This document shows positions 17,276 through 25,919 of a stretch of 64,000 bases of DNA, one piece after another. Within the stretch, counting starts at the first letter, position 1. Every line of letters begins with the position of its first letter. Location: the NCBI RefSeq assembly GCF_918741295.1, contig NZ_CAKKNB010000001.1, forward strand, positions 1 to 64,000, read 5' to 3'. A program made the translations under genes and the position numbers. The notes beneath the pieces are model-generated. The model saw only the letters and a program-made list of their open reading frames with translations, was not told the DNA's origin and did not search any database. This DNA is from Aquabacterium sp. CECT 9606 (GTDB taxonomy: Bacteria; Pseudomonadota; Gammaproteobacteria; Burkholderiales; Burkholderiaceae_C).

Positions 17276-18073
17276 ATGAAGTTGCGGTATCTGTATCTGT
17301 TTGCACTCACAAGCCTGGCCTTGAGTGGTCAAGCCGCCTTGGCCCAATCCGCCTTGCCGCCTGTGGCGCCCGGTGTGCCCCCGCCGCCCAATGTGAAGCT
17401 GGACCATTGGCGCTGGGAGTTGGGGCTGGGGGCCAGTGTGTCCTCGGGCAACACAGAGGCCTCCAGCGCCACTTTCAACGCCGACGGTGCGCGCCTCAGC
17501 GCCCATGGCAAGTGGACACTGAATGGCCGGCTGCTCTACGCCAAGGATGCCAAAGGCACCACGGCAGAGCAGGTGGCTGCCGACAGCCGCTATGACCACA
17601 ACGTGACCCCGTTGGTCTTTTTGTTTGGCCAAGTGGGCGGCTTGCGTGACCGGCCGGCCAACCTTGACCTGCGCGTCACCGCAGGGGGCGGCGCGGGTTA
17701 CCACGTCATCGAAACGCCGCAGACCATCTTCGACGTGACCATGGGCCTGGGCTATGCGCGCGACCGCTACACCCAGCCCAAGGTGGTGAACGACCAGAAC
17801 CGCGAAACCCTGGACCGGGTCGAGATGCTGCTGGGTGAGAACTCCAGCCACCGCCTGACCGACAACACCACCTTCAAGCAGCAACTGGCCTTGTCCCCGG
17901 CGTTGGATGGCAGCGGCTTGCGCGCCGAGTGGAAGGCTGGTCTGGCGGTGGCCATGACCGCCAAGCTCAAGCTGTCCGTCAACGCCAGCATGCGCTACAA
18001 CGGCGACCCCGGCGTTGGCGTCAAGAAGACCGACACCCTGGTGGTGACCGGCGTGCAATTGACCCTGGACTGA
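17276..18073 (+). CDS. DUF481 family outer-membrane-type protein
   Basis: A 265-residue protein with a clear signal peptide ([19 protein letters not shown]). The body alternates polar and hydrophobic residues in beta-strand fashion and starts with [18 protein letters not shown], the hallmark of DUF481/YdiY-type proteins. These are thought to form outer-membrane beta-barrels of unknown function. The last strand ends [10 protein letters not shown], compatible with outer-membrane insertion. It starts 4 nt after the GST gene. Confidence 0.85.
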   Translation: MKLRYLYLFALTSLALSGQAALAQSALPPVAPGVPPPPNVKLDHWRWELGLGASVSSGNTEASSATFNADGARLSAHGKWTLNGRLLYAKDAKGTTAEQVAADSRYDHNVTPLVFLFGQVGGLRDRPANLDLRVTAGGGAGYHVIETPQTIFDVTMGLGYARDRYTQPKVVNDQNRETLDRVEMLLGENSSHRLTDNTTFKQQLALSPALDGSGLRAEWKAGLAVAMTAKLKLSVNASMRYNGDPGVGVKKTDTLVVTGVQLTLD

Positions 18074-18149
18074 CGAGGCGAGGCACAATGGCGGGCTGGG
18101 GCCGCGAGCGGCGCCAGCCGTTGTTGATGAAGATGAAAGCCGACCTTTG

Positions 18150-19061
18150 ATGACTTCCGCCCTGCACACCTCTGCCCTGCAATCCCTGCCCCTGCTTGCC
18201 CGTGGCAAGGTGCGCGACAACTACTCGGTGGGCGAAGGCCGCATCCTCATGGTCGCGTCCGACCGGATCAGCGCTTTCGACGTCATCATGGGCGAGCCCA
18301 TCCCCGGCAAAGGCGCCCTGCTCACGCAGATGGCCTTGTTCTGGTTCGATCTGCTCAAGGACATCGTGCCCAACCACCTGACGGGCGACGATCCGGTCAG
18401 CGTCGTGTCAGCCGCCGAGCGCGCGCAGGTCGAAGGCCGTTCCATGCTGGTCAAGAAGCTCAAGCCCTTGCCTGTGGAGGCCGTGGTGCGCGGTTACCTG
18501 GCCGGCAGCGGTTGGAAGGAATACCAGCACAACGGCGAAGTCTGCGGTGTGAAGCTCCCCGCCGGACTGAAGAACGCCAGCAAGCTGCCCGAGCCCATTT
18601 TCACGCCCGCCACCAAGGCGGAAATGGGCGACCACGACGAGAACATCAGCTTCGACAAAATGGTGGCCATCATTGGCCGCGATCTGGCCGAGCGCGTGCG
18701 CGATGTGTCCATCCAGCTGTACAAGGCCGCGGCCGACTACGCCCTGACCAAGGGCATCATCATCGCCGACACCAAGTTCGAGTTCGGCCTGGACGAGCAG
18801 GGCACGTTGACCTTGATGGACGAGGTGCTCACGCCCGATTCATCGCGCTTCTGGCCTTCGGAAGGCTATGAAGCGGCGTTCAAGGCCGGGGCCAATCCGC
18901 CCAGCTACGACAAGCAGTTTCTGCGCGATTGGCTGGAGCAGGCCCAGGTCAATGGCCAGCCTTGGGACAAGACCGCTCCGTCGCCCGCGCTGCCGATCGA
19001 GGTGATCGAACACACGGCCGCCAAATACCGCGAAGCCTTGACGCGCCTGACCGGCGCCTGA
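18150..19061 (+). CDS. purC: Phosphoribosylaminoimidazole-succinocarboxamide synthase
   Basis: A 303-residue SAICAR synthetase, which couples CAIR and aspartate using ATP in purine synthesis. Recognisable blocks: [74 protein letters not shown] and [15 protein letters not shown]. The length matches the ~300-residue type rather than the 237-residue enterobacterial form. The start is ATG 18150; a TTG directly in front is not needed. In many Burkholderiales purC stands between fba and purE-purK; here purE-purK is ~27 kb away. Confidence 0.97.
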   Translation: MTSALHTSALQSLPLLARGKVRDNYSVGEGRILMVASDRISAFDVIMGEPIPGKGALLTQMALFWFDLLKDIVPNHLTGDDPVSVVSAAERAQVEGRSMLVKKLKPLPVEAVVRGYLAGSGWKEYQHNGEVCGVKLPAGLKNASKLPEPIFTPATKAEMGDHDENISFDKMVAIIGRDLAERVRDVSIQLYKAAADYALTKGIIIADTKFEFGLDEQGTLTLMDEVLTPDSSRFWPSEGYEAAFKAGANPPSYDKQFLRDWLEQAQVNGQPWDKTAPSPALPIEVIEHTAAKYREALTRLTGA

Positions 19062-19068
19062 GCTCGGC

Positions 19069-19833
19069 TCAGCGACGACGGGGCGGCTTGGTGTCCAAGC
19101 CCAGCAGCGCATCCTGCTCGGCCTTCTCAGCCGCCCGGATGGCGGTCAGCTCGGCCTCACGCAGGGCCACTTCTTCGGTCGACGCCCAGCCGCGCAGCAT
19201 CACCGCCGCTTCGCCCACGCCGGTTTTCTTGACCGACGAGAACAGCATGATGCGCATGTCGGAGGCTTCAGTCTCCAGGGCGCTCAGCACCTCCTTGGCC
19301 TCGCGCAGGGCGGCGTCGGCCTCCTTGCGGTTGAGCTTGTCGGCCTTCGTCAGCAGCACCAGCAGCTTGACCTCGCCCATGCGCACGCGCGGGCCCACGA
19401 ATTCCAGCAGATTGCGGTCCAGCTCGGTGAAGCCATGGCGCGAATCCACCATGTGCACCACACCGGTCAGGTTGCGGCGCACGGCCAGGTACTGGGCCAT
19501 CACTTCTTGCCAGCGCAGCTTGGCAGTGCGGTCCACGGCGGCATAACCGTAGCCAGGCAAGTCAGCCCAGTGCAGGTTGGGTGCGGCCTTGGGGCCCACC
19601 TGGAACAGGTTGATGTGCTGGGTGCGGCCGGGCGTCTTGGAGGCAAACGCCAACTGGCGTTGCTGGGCCAGCGTGTTGATCGCGGTGGACTTGCCCGCGT
19701 TGGACCGGCCCACGAAAGCGACCTCGGGTAACTCCGAGGGTGGGAGTTGTTCCAGCTTGGCCGCTGTGGTTAAAAACCGAGCCGTGTGGGTCCAGGCGAG
19801 GGCGTCTTTCGGGGAAATCGTAGGTTCGGTCAT
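19069..19833 (-). CDS. engB: Ribosome biogenesis GTP-binding protein EngB (YihA/YsxC)
   Basis: A 254-residue TrmE-Era-EngA-EngB-Septin type GTPase involved in large ribosomal subunit assembly. Motifs: G1 GRSNAGKS, G2 region KTPGRTQHINLF, G3 DLPGYGYA, G4 TKAD, G5 FSSVKKTG. The C-terminal ~30 residues are a charged helical extension. The start is ATG 19833. It is divergent from cytochrome c4 with a ~50-nt shared gap, an arrangement common in betaproteobacteria. Confidence 0.96.
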   Translation of the reverse strand: MTEPTISPKDALAWTHTARFLTTAAKLEQLPPSELPEVAFVGRSNAGKSTAINTLAQQRQLAFASKTPGRTQHINLFQVGPKAAPNLHWADLPGYGYAAVDRTAKLRWQEVMAQYLAVRRNLTGVVHMVDSRHGFTELDRNLLEFVGPRVRMGEVKLLVLLTKADKLNRKEADAALREAKEVLSALETEASDMRIMLFSSVKKTGVGEAAVMLRGWASTEEVALREAELTAIRAAEKAEQDALLGLDTKPPRRR

Positions 19834-19882
19834 CAGGCATTGTAAAATCAATGAGTTTCACAGTCCAAACCCACACACCGTC

Positions 19883-20512
19883 ATGAAGCGTCTTTCCAGT
19901 CTGATTGCCCTTGCCTCGATGGTCTTGACCCTGTCGGGTGTGGCCCATGGTTCTGAAGCCAAAGCCCCCGCCAAGCCTGATCTGGCCGCGGGTGAAGCCA
20001 AAGCCACCGCGGTGTGCGCCGCCTGCCACACGGCCGATGGCTCGCGTGGCGCAGCCACCTACCCGATCCTGCAAGGTCAGCACCCCGAGTACCTGGCCAA
20101 ACAGTTGACCGAGTTCAAGCAAGGCGTGCGCAAGAACGCGGTCATGAACGGCATGGCCGCCCCGCTGACGCCTGAGGACATCCGCAACCTGTCGGCGTTC
20201 TACGCCAGCAAGAAGGCCAAGGATGGCTTTGCCAAGAACAAGGACACCGTCGCCCTGGGCGAGAAGATCTACCGTGGCGGCATCGCCAAGAAAACCGTGC
20301 CGGCCTGCGCGGCCTGCCATGGCCCCAGCGGCTCGGGCATCCCGTCGCAATACCCACGCCTGGGCGGTCAGCATGCCGACTACGTCAAGGCCCAGTTGAC
20401 TGCCTTCCGCCAGGGCGATCGCACCAACAATGCGTCCATGTCATCCATCGCGGCCAACTTGAGCGACAAGGAAATCGACGCCTTGTCTGACTACATCGCG
20501 GGTCTGCGCTGA
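19883..20512 (+). CDS. Cytochrome c4 (di-haem c-type cytochrome)
   Basis: A 209-residue periplasmic di-haem cytochrome. A signal peptide (LIALASMVLTLSGVAHG) precedes two homologous halves, each with a haem c site: CAACH in AVCAACHTADG and CAACH in PACAACHGPSG. Both halves end in a distal Met region (VMNGMAAPLTPED; ASMSSIAANLSDKE). It probably carries electrons to terminal oxidases. The start at ATG 19883 fits the signal peptide; the longer open frame upstream overlaps engB antisense. The cytochrome c maturation genes follow. Confidence 0.95.
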   Translation: MKRLSSLIALASMVLTLSGVAHGSEAKAPAKPDLAAGEAKATAVCAACHTADGSRGAATYPILQGQHPEYLAKQLTEFKQGVRKNAVMNGMAAPLTPEDIRNLSAFYASKKAKDGFAKNKDTVALGEKIYRGGIAKKTVPACAACHGPSGSGIPSQYPRLGGQHADYVKAQLTAFRQGDRTNNASMSSIAANLSDKEIDALSDYIAGLR

Positions 20513-20543
20513 AACCCGCGCGGCCCCGACAAGGCAATCATCC

Positions 20544-20574
20544 AGGCGGGGCCACCAGGCTGCCGCCTTTTTTT
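20544..20574 (+). terminator. Probable terminator after cytochrome c4
   Basis: Outer stem AGGCGG (20544-20549) pairs with CCGCCT (20563-20568), followed by a run of T to 20574. It separates cytochrome c4 from resB, although readthrough is possible. Confidence 0.6.
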
Positions 20575-20597
20575 GTGCGCGTGAATTTGGCAGACAC

Positions 20598-22760
20598 ATG
20601 AGCTCTCTTGCAGATTCCCCGATGACACCTCCCCCAGCGCGCTCCTTGCGAGGCGATTTGCTGGAGCTGCTCTCGTCCATGCGCTTTGCGATCTCCCTGC
20701 TCACCGTGATCTGCGTGGCCTCGGCCATTGGCACGGTGGTGCGCCAGGGCGAGCCGGCCACCAATTACGTCGAGCAGTTCGGGCCCTTCTGGGCCGAGGT
20801 GTACGGCGCCCTGGGCCTGTACCGCATTTACAGCTCGCCCTGGTTCTTGCTGATCCTGGCGTTCCTGGTCACCTCGACCAGCTTGTGCATCGCCCGTAAT
20901 GCGCCCCGCATCCTGGTGGATTTCCGCAACCACAAGGAGGGCATCCGCGAGCAGGCCTTGAACGCCTTCCACCACCGGGCCGAAGGCACCCTGGCCACGC
21001 CCTTGGCCGAGTCGCAGGCCCGGGTGCAGCAGTTGTTGTCCAGCACGGGCTGGTCCATCAAGAGCCAGGTGCGCACGGGCGGCGCGGGCAAGGCGGCGGG
21101 CGTGATGATCGCGGCGCGTCTGGGGGCGGTGAACAAGCTGGGGTACATCGCCGCGCACTCGGCCATCGTGCTGGTGTGCGTGGGAGGCCTGTTCGATGGC
21201 GACCTGATCGTCAAGGTGCAGGCCTGGGCGCAGAATCTGCAGCCCTTCAGGGGCGGGGCTGTGACCGAGCAAAGTCGCTTGAGCGTGGGCAACCCGGCAT
21301 ACCGGGCTCAGCTGTTCGTGGCCGAGGGCCAGCGCTCCAACTCGGCGGTGTTGAACCTGGACAAGGGCATGCTGCTGCAACCCTTGCCCTTCGAGGTCGA
21401 GCTGAAAAAATTCAATGTGGATTACTACGCCACGGGCATGCCCAAGCGCTTTGCCAGCGACATCGTGATCCATGATCCGCGCACCAACACCACCAAAGCG
21501 GCCACGGTCGAGGTCAACCACCCGGTGGTCTACGACGGCGTCACCATCTTCCAGTCCAGCTTTGAAGATGGCGGCTCGCAGGTCAGCCTCAAGCCGGTGT
21601 TTTTGCGCGGCGAGGGCCTGGGCACGCAGCCTGAGTTGATCCATGGCGTGGTCAATGGCGACGCCCTGCCACTGGCCACCGATGCCCAAGGCCAGGTCAA
21701 GATCGAGATCACCGGCCTGCGCGTGATCAACGTCGAAAACCTGTCCGACGCCAGTGGGGGCGAGGACAAGACCGATGTGCGCGGCGTGAACCTGGCCGAC
21801 CTGAGCAAGCACCTGGGCTCGGGCGCCAAGCCGCCGGGCGACAAGAAGCTGGTCAACGTGGGCCCTTCAGTGACCTACAAGCTGCGCGACGCCGCCGGCC
21901 AGGCCCGCGAATACCAGAACTACATGGTGCCGGTGAACCTGAATGGCCAGGCCATGTTCTTGCTGGGTGTGCGCGACACGCCGTCCGACAACTTCCGATT
22001 CTTGCGCGTGCCGGCCGACGAGAACAACAGCCTGGATGGCTGGTTGCGCCTGCGCCGGGCCCTGGGTGACGAGACCATGCGCCGCGAGGCTGTGCGACGC
22101 TTTGCCGTGCATGGCGCACCACCAGAGCGGCCCGAGCTGGCGGCCCAACTGGCGGTGTCGGCCCAGCGTGCTTTGGACTTGTTTGCGGGCGCCATCGTCG
22201 CACCGCGGGCGCCAGGGGAGCCTGCATCCACGCAGCCGCCAGGCGGCCTTCAGGCCCTGTCGGATTTCATCGAGCAAGTGGTGCCCGCGCCCGAGCGCGA
22301 ACGCACTTCCGAGACCCTGGTGCGCATCCTCAACGGGGCCCTGGCCGAGCTGATGAACCTGAGCCGTGAAAAGGCGGGGCTGTCGCCCTTGTCGATGGAA
22401 GCCGAATCGGCCCGCGCCTTCATGACGCAGTCGGTGCTGTCCATCTCGGACGCGTTTTTGTACCCGGTGCCCGTGGTGTTGATGCTGGATGGCTTCGAGC
22501 AGCGCCAGGCCAGCGTCTTCCAGGTCACGCGCACCCCAGGCCGCAATGTGGTCTACCTGGGATGCGTCTTGCTGATTGTCGGCGTTTTCGCCATGCTCTA
22601 CATTCGCGAGCGGCGTCTGTGGATCTGGCTGCACAGCGGCGATGCCGGTGGCGGCACGCAGGTCAGGATGGCTTTGTCGGCCACCCGACACACCCTGGAC
22701 ACCGACGCCGAATTCGAGCGGCTCAAAACCGCTGTGCTGACGCCCGCTGCGCGCGTCTGA
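20598..22760 (+). CDS. resB: Cytochrome c biogenesis protein ResB (Ccs1)
   Basis: A 720-residue membrane protein of the System II haem lyase. It has N-terminal membrane helices (LSSMRFAISLLTVICVASAIGTVV; SPWFLLILAFLVTSTSLCIARN), one near residue 185 (AHSAIVLVCVGGLF), a large periplasmic domain and a last helix (VVYLGCVLLIVGVFAMLYIRERR). It pairs with CcsA to move haem across the membrane and attach it to CxxCH sites. The start is ATG 20598. CcsA follows after a short gap, so the two form an operon that serves the c-type cytochromes seen in this window. Confidence 0.95.
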   Translation: MSSLADSPMTPPPARSLRGDLLELLSSMRFAISLLTVICVASAIGTVVRQGEPATNYVEQFGPFWAEVYGALGLYRIYSSPWFLLILAFLVTSTSLCIARNAPRILVDFRNHKEGIREQALNAFHHRAEGTLATPLAESQARVQQLLSSTGWSIKSQVRTGGAGKAAGVMIAARLGAVNKLGYIAAHSAIVLVCVGGLFDGDLIVKVQAWAQNLQPFRGGAVTEQSRLSVGNPAYRAQLFVAEGQRSNSAVLNLDKGMLLQPLPFEVELKKFNVDYYATGMPKRFASDIVIHDPRTNTTKAATVEVNHPVVYDGVTIFQSSFEDGGSQVSLKPVFLRGEGLGTQPELIHGVVNGDALPLATDAQGQVKIEITGLRVINVENLSDASGGEDKTDVRGVNLADLSKHLGSGAKPPGDKKLVNVGPSVTYKLRDAAGQAREYQNYMVPVNLNGQAMFLLGVRDTPSDNFRFLRVPADENNSLDGWLRLRRALGDETMRREAVRRFAVHGAPPERPELAAQLAVSAQRALDLFAGAIVAPRAPGEPASTQPPGGLQALSDFIEQVVPAPERERTSETLVRILNGALAELMNLSREKAGLSPLSMEAESARAFMTQSVLSISDAFLYPVPVVLMLDGFEQRQASVFQVTRTPGRNVVYLGCVLLIVGVFAMLYIRERRLWIWLHSGDAGGGTQVRMALSATRHTLDTDAEFERLKTAVLTPAARV

Positions 22761-22787
22761 ATTGAAAGAGTAGTGAGTGAGCCCACC

Positions 22788-24140
22788 ATGACGACTTCTG
22801 CACACCCCTTGCCCGCGCCTGGCGGCTGGCGCCGTTCGCTGTTCGACTGGGCTTTCGCGGCCCTCGTGGTGGCCTTGGGGGGCTGGGCCTTCCATGCCCA
22901 CGGCGCGTCGATGGACATCTACGAGCGCGGCATCCTGGCCGCGGCGGTGCCCAGCGTCATCGCTTTGGCGTGGTTCTGGGGCCCCATCCGCGTGCTGCTG
23001 TTGTTGTCTGGCCTGGCCACCTGGGGCGCGATGACTTTGTACCTGCGCGCCACCGACGACTATGGCGCCGACCTGGCGCAGGCCGACAAAGTGTTCTGGC
23101 TCAAGTACTTCCTGTCCAGCCAGAGCGCCATCCTGTGGATGAGCGTGCTGTTCTTCATGAGCACCATCTTCTATTGGATCGGCGTGTTCAGCAAAGGCGT
23201 CACGGGCGCACGACTGGGCTCGCGCATCGCCTGGGCGGGCGTCTTCATGGCCCTGGTCGGCACCTTCGTGCGCTGGTTCGAGAGCCACCAGATCGCGCCC
23301 GACATCGGCCACATCCCCGTCAGCAACCTGTACGAAGTGTTCGTGTTGTTTTCGTGGATGACCACGCTGTTCTGGCTGTACTACGAAGACCGTTTCGCCA
23401 AGGCCGGCCAGTCGTTGATGGCCCTGGGTGCCTTTGTGATGCTGGTGGTCAGCGCGGCCGTGGGCTTCCTGCTGTGGTACGCCCTGGAGCGTGGTGCCAG
23501 CGAAATCCAGCCCCTGGTGCCTGCCCTGCAAAGCTGGTGGATGAAGCTGCATGTGCCAGCCAACTTCATTGGCTATGGCACCTTCTCCATGTCGGCCATG
23601 GTGGCCTTTGCCTACCTGATCAAGACCCACGCCACCGAGACCCGCTGGTACAAGCTCGCGCCCTTGTGGCTGATTGGCGTGGCCCTGTGCTTCGAGCCCC
23701 TGGTGTTCCGCAGCAAGCCCGGCGCCGAGCAGGCCATGAGCAGCTATTGGGCCGTTTACTTCGGCATCGCCGCCGTGGTCGTGGCCGCCATCCTGGGCGC
23801 GCGCCGCAAGCTGGCCGCGCAGTTGCCCGACTTCGCGGTGCTCGATGACGTCATGTACAAGGCCATCGCCGTGGGCTTTGCCTTTTTCACCATCGCCACC
23901 ATCCTGGGTGCCTTCTGGGCGGCCGAGGCCTGGGGCGGTTACTGGAGCTGGGACCCCAAGGAAACCTGGGCCCTGATCGTGTGGCTGAACTACGCGGCCT
24001 GGCTGCACATGCGCCTGATGAAGGGCTTGCGAGGCACCTTCGCGGCCTGGTGGGCCCTGGGTGGCCTGCTGGTGACCTCGTTTGCATTCCTGGGCGTGAA
24101 CATGTTCTTGTCCGGCCTGCATTCTTACGGCCAGCTGTGA
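22788..24140 (+). CDS. ccsB: Cytochrome c biogenesis protein CcsA/CcsB (System II)
   Basis: A 450-residue polytopic protein. The tryptophan-rich WWD haem-handling motif is present (WGGYWSWDPKETWALIVW), as are conserved periplasmic His residues (IGHIPVSNLYE; LHVPANFIGYG; WLHMRLMKG). It binds haem and, with ResB, ligates it to apocytochromes. The start is uncertain: ATG 22788 is chosen, while an in-frame GTG at 22773 would add five residues but has an AAAGAG placed too close. Its stop overlaps the start of the following Crp/Fnr-type gene. Confidence 0.95.
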   Translation: MTTSAHPLPAPGGWRRSLFDWAFAALVVALGGWAFHAHGASMDIYERGILAAAVPSVIALAWFWGPIRVLLLLSGLATWGAMTLYLRATDDYGADLAQADKVFWLKYFLSSQSAILWMSVLFFMSTIFYWIGVFSKGVTGARLGSRIAWAGVFMALVGTFVRWFESHQIAPDIGHIPVSNLYEVFVLFSWMTTLFWLYYEDRFAKAGQSLMALGAFVMLVVSAAVGFLLWYALERGASEIQPLVPALQSWWMKLHVPANFIGYGTFSMSAMVAFAYLIKTHATETRWYKLAPLWLIGVALCFEPLVFRSKPGAEQAMSSYWAVYFGIAAVVVAAILGARRKLAAQLPDFAVLDDVMYKAIAVGFAFFTIATILGAFWAAEAWGGYWSWDPKETWALIVWLNYAAWLHMRLMKGLRGTFAAWWALGGLLVTSFAFLGVNMFLSGLHSYGQL

Positions 24141-24892
24141 GCGGCGCTTCGTGGGTGACGCCCGAGTTGCGGGCGCAATTGCGCACCGACGCCTGGTTTG
24201 GCAGCCTGTCGTCCGGCCTTGAAAACGACCTGCTGGCGTTGGCCACGCCGCGCCGCCTGAAGGCCGGCGAGCACTTGTTCTTTCGCGGCGACGCGGCAGA
24301 TGGCATCTACGCCGTGCTGGAAGGCAGCTTGCGCATCTCGGGCGTGACCGAGGCGGGCAAGGAGGCCATCTTGTCCCTCGTGGAGCCGCCCATGTGGCTG
24401 GGCGAGATCGCCTTGTTCGACCACCTGCCCCGCACCCACAACGCCGTGGCCGATGCCGCCACGCGCTTGCTGTTCGTGCCCATGGCACCGCTGAACGAAC
24501 TGCTGTCGCGCTGCCCCGTGTATTGGCGCGACTTTGGCGTGCTCATGTCCCTGAAGGTGCGCTTTGCCTTCATCGGCATGGAAGACCTGGCCTTGCTGCC
24601 GGCCGACTTGCGCCTCACGCGCCGCCTGGTGATGCTGGCCCATGCTTCGGGCAAGGGAGACGCCTGCGTGCTGCCCATCAGTCAATCGCAGCTGGGCATG
24701 ATGCTGGGCCTGTCGCGCCAGACCACCAACCAGATCCTGCAAAGCCTGCAGGACCAAGGGGTGGTGCAGATCGCCTATGGGCGCATCGAGGTGCTGGACC
24801 TGGCGCAGCTGGTGGCGGTGGCGGGGCTGTCCACCGCGGACAAGGCCTTGTTGGGGCAGATCGGGCCCGCGATACGCTCATCTGCGGGGTGA
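24137..24892 (+). CDS. Crp/Fnr-family transcription regulator
   Basis: A 251-residue regulator. The N-terminal cyclic-nucleotide-binding-type beta-roll is visible (RRLKAGEHLFFRGDAADGIYAVLEGSLRIS; WLGEIALFD) and a long dimer helix leads to a C-terminal winged helix (ISQSQLGMMLGLSRQTTNQILQSLQDQGVVQIAYGRIEVLD). No Fnr-type cysteine cluster is seen, so oxygen sensing through an Fe-S cluster is unlikely. The start is a GTG at 24137 that overlaps the ccsB stop codon (GTGA), indicating coupling to cytochrome c maturation. An alternative GTG lies at 24155. Confidence 0.9.
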   Translation: MSGASWVTPELRAQLRTDAWFGSLSSGLENDLLALATPRRLKAGEHLFFRGDAADGIYAVLEGSLRISGVTEAGKEAILSLVEPPMWLGEIALFDHLPRTHNAVADAATRLLFVPMAPLNELLSRCPVYWRDFGVLMSLKVRFAFIGMEDLALLPADLRLTRRLVMLAHASGKGDACVLPISQSQLGMMLGLSRQTTNQILQSLQDQGVVQIAYGRIEVLDLAQLVAVAGLSTADKALLGQIGPAIRSSAG

Positions 24893-24979
24893 TCAAAGGG
24901 GGTGCGATGCCACCCGCTCCACTACACTTTGTGAGTCCCCAAGGGGCTTCAAATCAACATGTCAGTGGAGGAACTTCCC

Positions 24980-25801
24980 ATGAAGTTTACGTTCAAGAGT
25001 TTGGTGGCGGTTGCCGCTTTTGTGGCCGTCGGTGCGTCCAATGCGCAGGGCAATGTGGGCTTCCCGCAGATTTTGCTCTCCGGTTCGGGTAACTTGATTT
25101 TTTCGAACGATGCGCTGTCGGCGCTGGCCGCTTCAGGGTCTACCCTGCGCACGCCGTTCACCACGCCCAATGTGCCCGGCGTGCTGCCTGGAGCGGGCCT
25201 CGTCAACGCTGCCACTTACAACCGGCCCACTGGCGTGCTGGGCATGGGCTTCTCGTCCTTGACCAACAGCGGTGACTCGGTGGCTTCCCTGCAGTCTGCC
25301 CGATCTTTCGTTGACATCCGTCGCACCATCGTCAACGACGATGACACCCTCACCTCGCGTTCGATCTACCTGACGAACTTGGACTGGAACCTGAGCAACT
25401 CCACAATCTACGCCAACCTGTATTCGCACAACCGCACCACCGGTGACCTCGTCACCTTTGGCAAGTTGGCCATCTTCACGGCCACCATTCCTGGCATCGT
25501 GGGCGGCACGCAAGGCAACTTTGTGGTGGATGGTGTTAATGACCAGGGCCAGCCCGTGTTGCGCGCCAGTGGCAGCCTGGCAGGTGCATTGCGCATCAAT
25601 GCCGACACCGTGAACATCATGCTGGCCGGCCTGGGCTTGTCCACCGGCACGGATCCCTTGCCGATGCTGTGGCGCGAAGCCAATTGGGGCTCGGCCTCGT
25701 TCAGCGTGACGTCCGTGCCTGAGCCTTCAAGCTATGCGCTGCTTGGCGCTGGCCTGCTGGTGGCTGGCTTGATGACCCGTCGCCGCGCCCAAGCGGCCTG
25801 A
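24980..25801 (+). CDS. PEP-CTERM sorting-signal protein
   Basis: A 273-residue exported protein. The signal peptide (FKSLVAVAAFVAVGASNAQ) and the C-terminal sorting signal are complete: VPEPSSYALLGAGLLVAGL followed by a basic tail (TRRRAQAA). Such signals are recognised by exosortase (EpsH/XrtA-type), which is not in this window. The central part is a low-complexity beta-rich domain with no recognised family; its TLTSRSIYLTNLDWNLSNSTIYANLYS stretch resembles other PEP-CTERM surface proteins. The start at ATG 24980 has a strong GGAGGAA six nt upstream; an in-frame ATG at 24959 lacks one. Confidence 0.9.
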   Translation: MKFTFKSLVAVAAFVAVGASNAQGNVGFPQILLSGSGNLIFSNDALSALAASGSTLRTPFTTPNVPGVLPGAGLVNAATYNRPTGVLGMGFSSLTNSGDSVASLQSARSFVDIRRTIVNDDDTLTSRSIYLTNLDWNLSNSTIYANLYSHNRTTGDLVTFGKLAIFTATIPGIVGGTQGNFVVDGVNDQGQPVLRASGSLAGALRINADTVNIMLAGLGLSTGTDPLPMLWREANWGSASFSVTSVPEPSSYALLGAGLLVAGLMTRRRAQAA

Positions 25802-25919
25802 TCAGGGCAGACCCTGCTTAGGTCTATCCCTCGTTTGTCGTTCAGGCGACAACGTCGAATGGCACCACCCCCGACCATGCGCTCATCTTCAATGTTGAAC
25901 GCTGGATCGGGGGTATGTC

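Noticed and set aside
20538..24488. Long minus-strand frames opposite resB, ccsA and the Crp/Fnr gene
   Set aside because: They are low-complexity antisense readings of clear System II genes; no family match or ribosome-binding sites.
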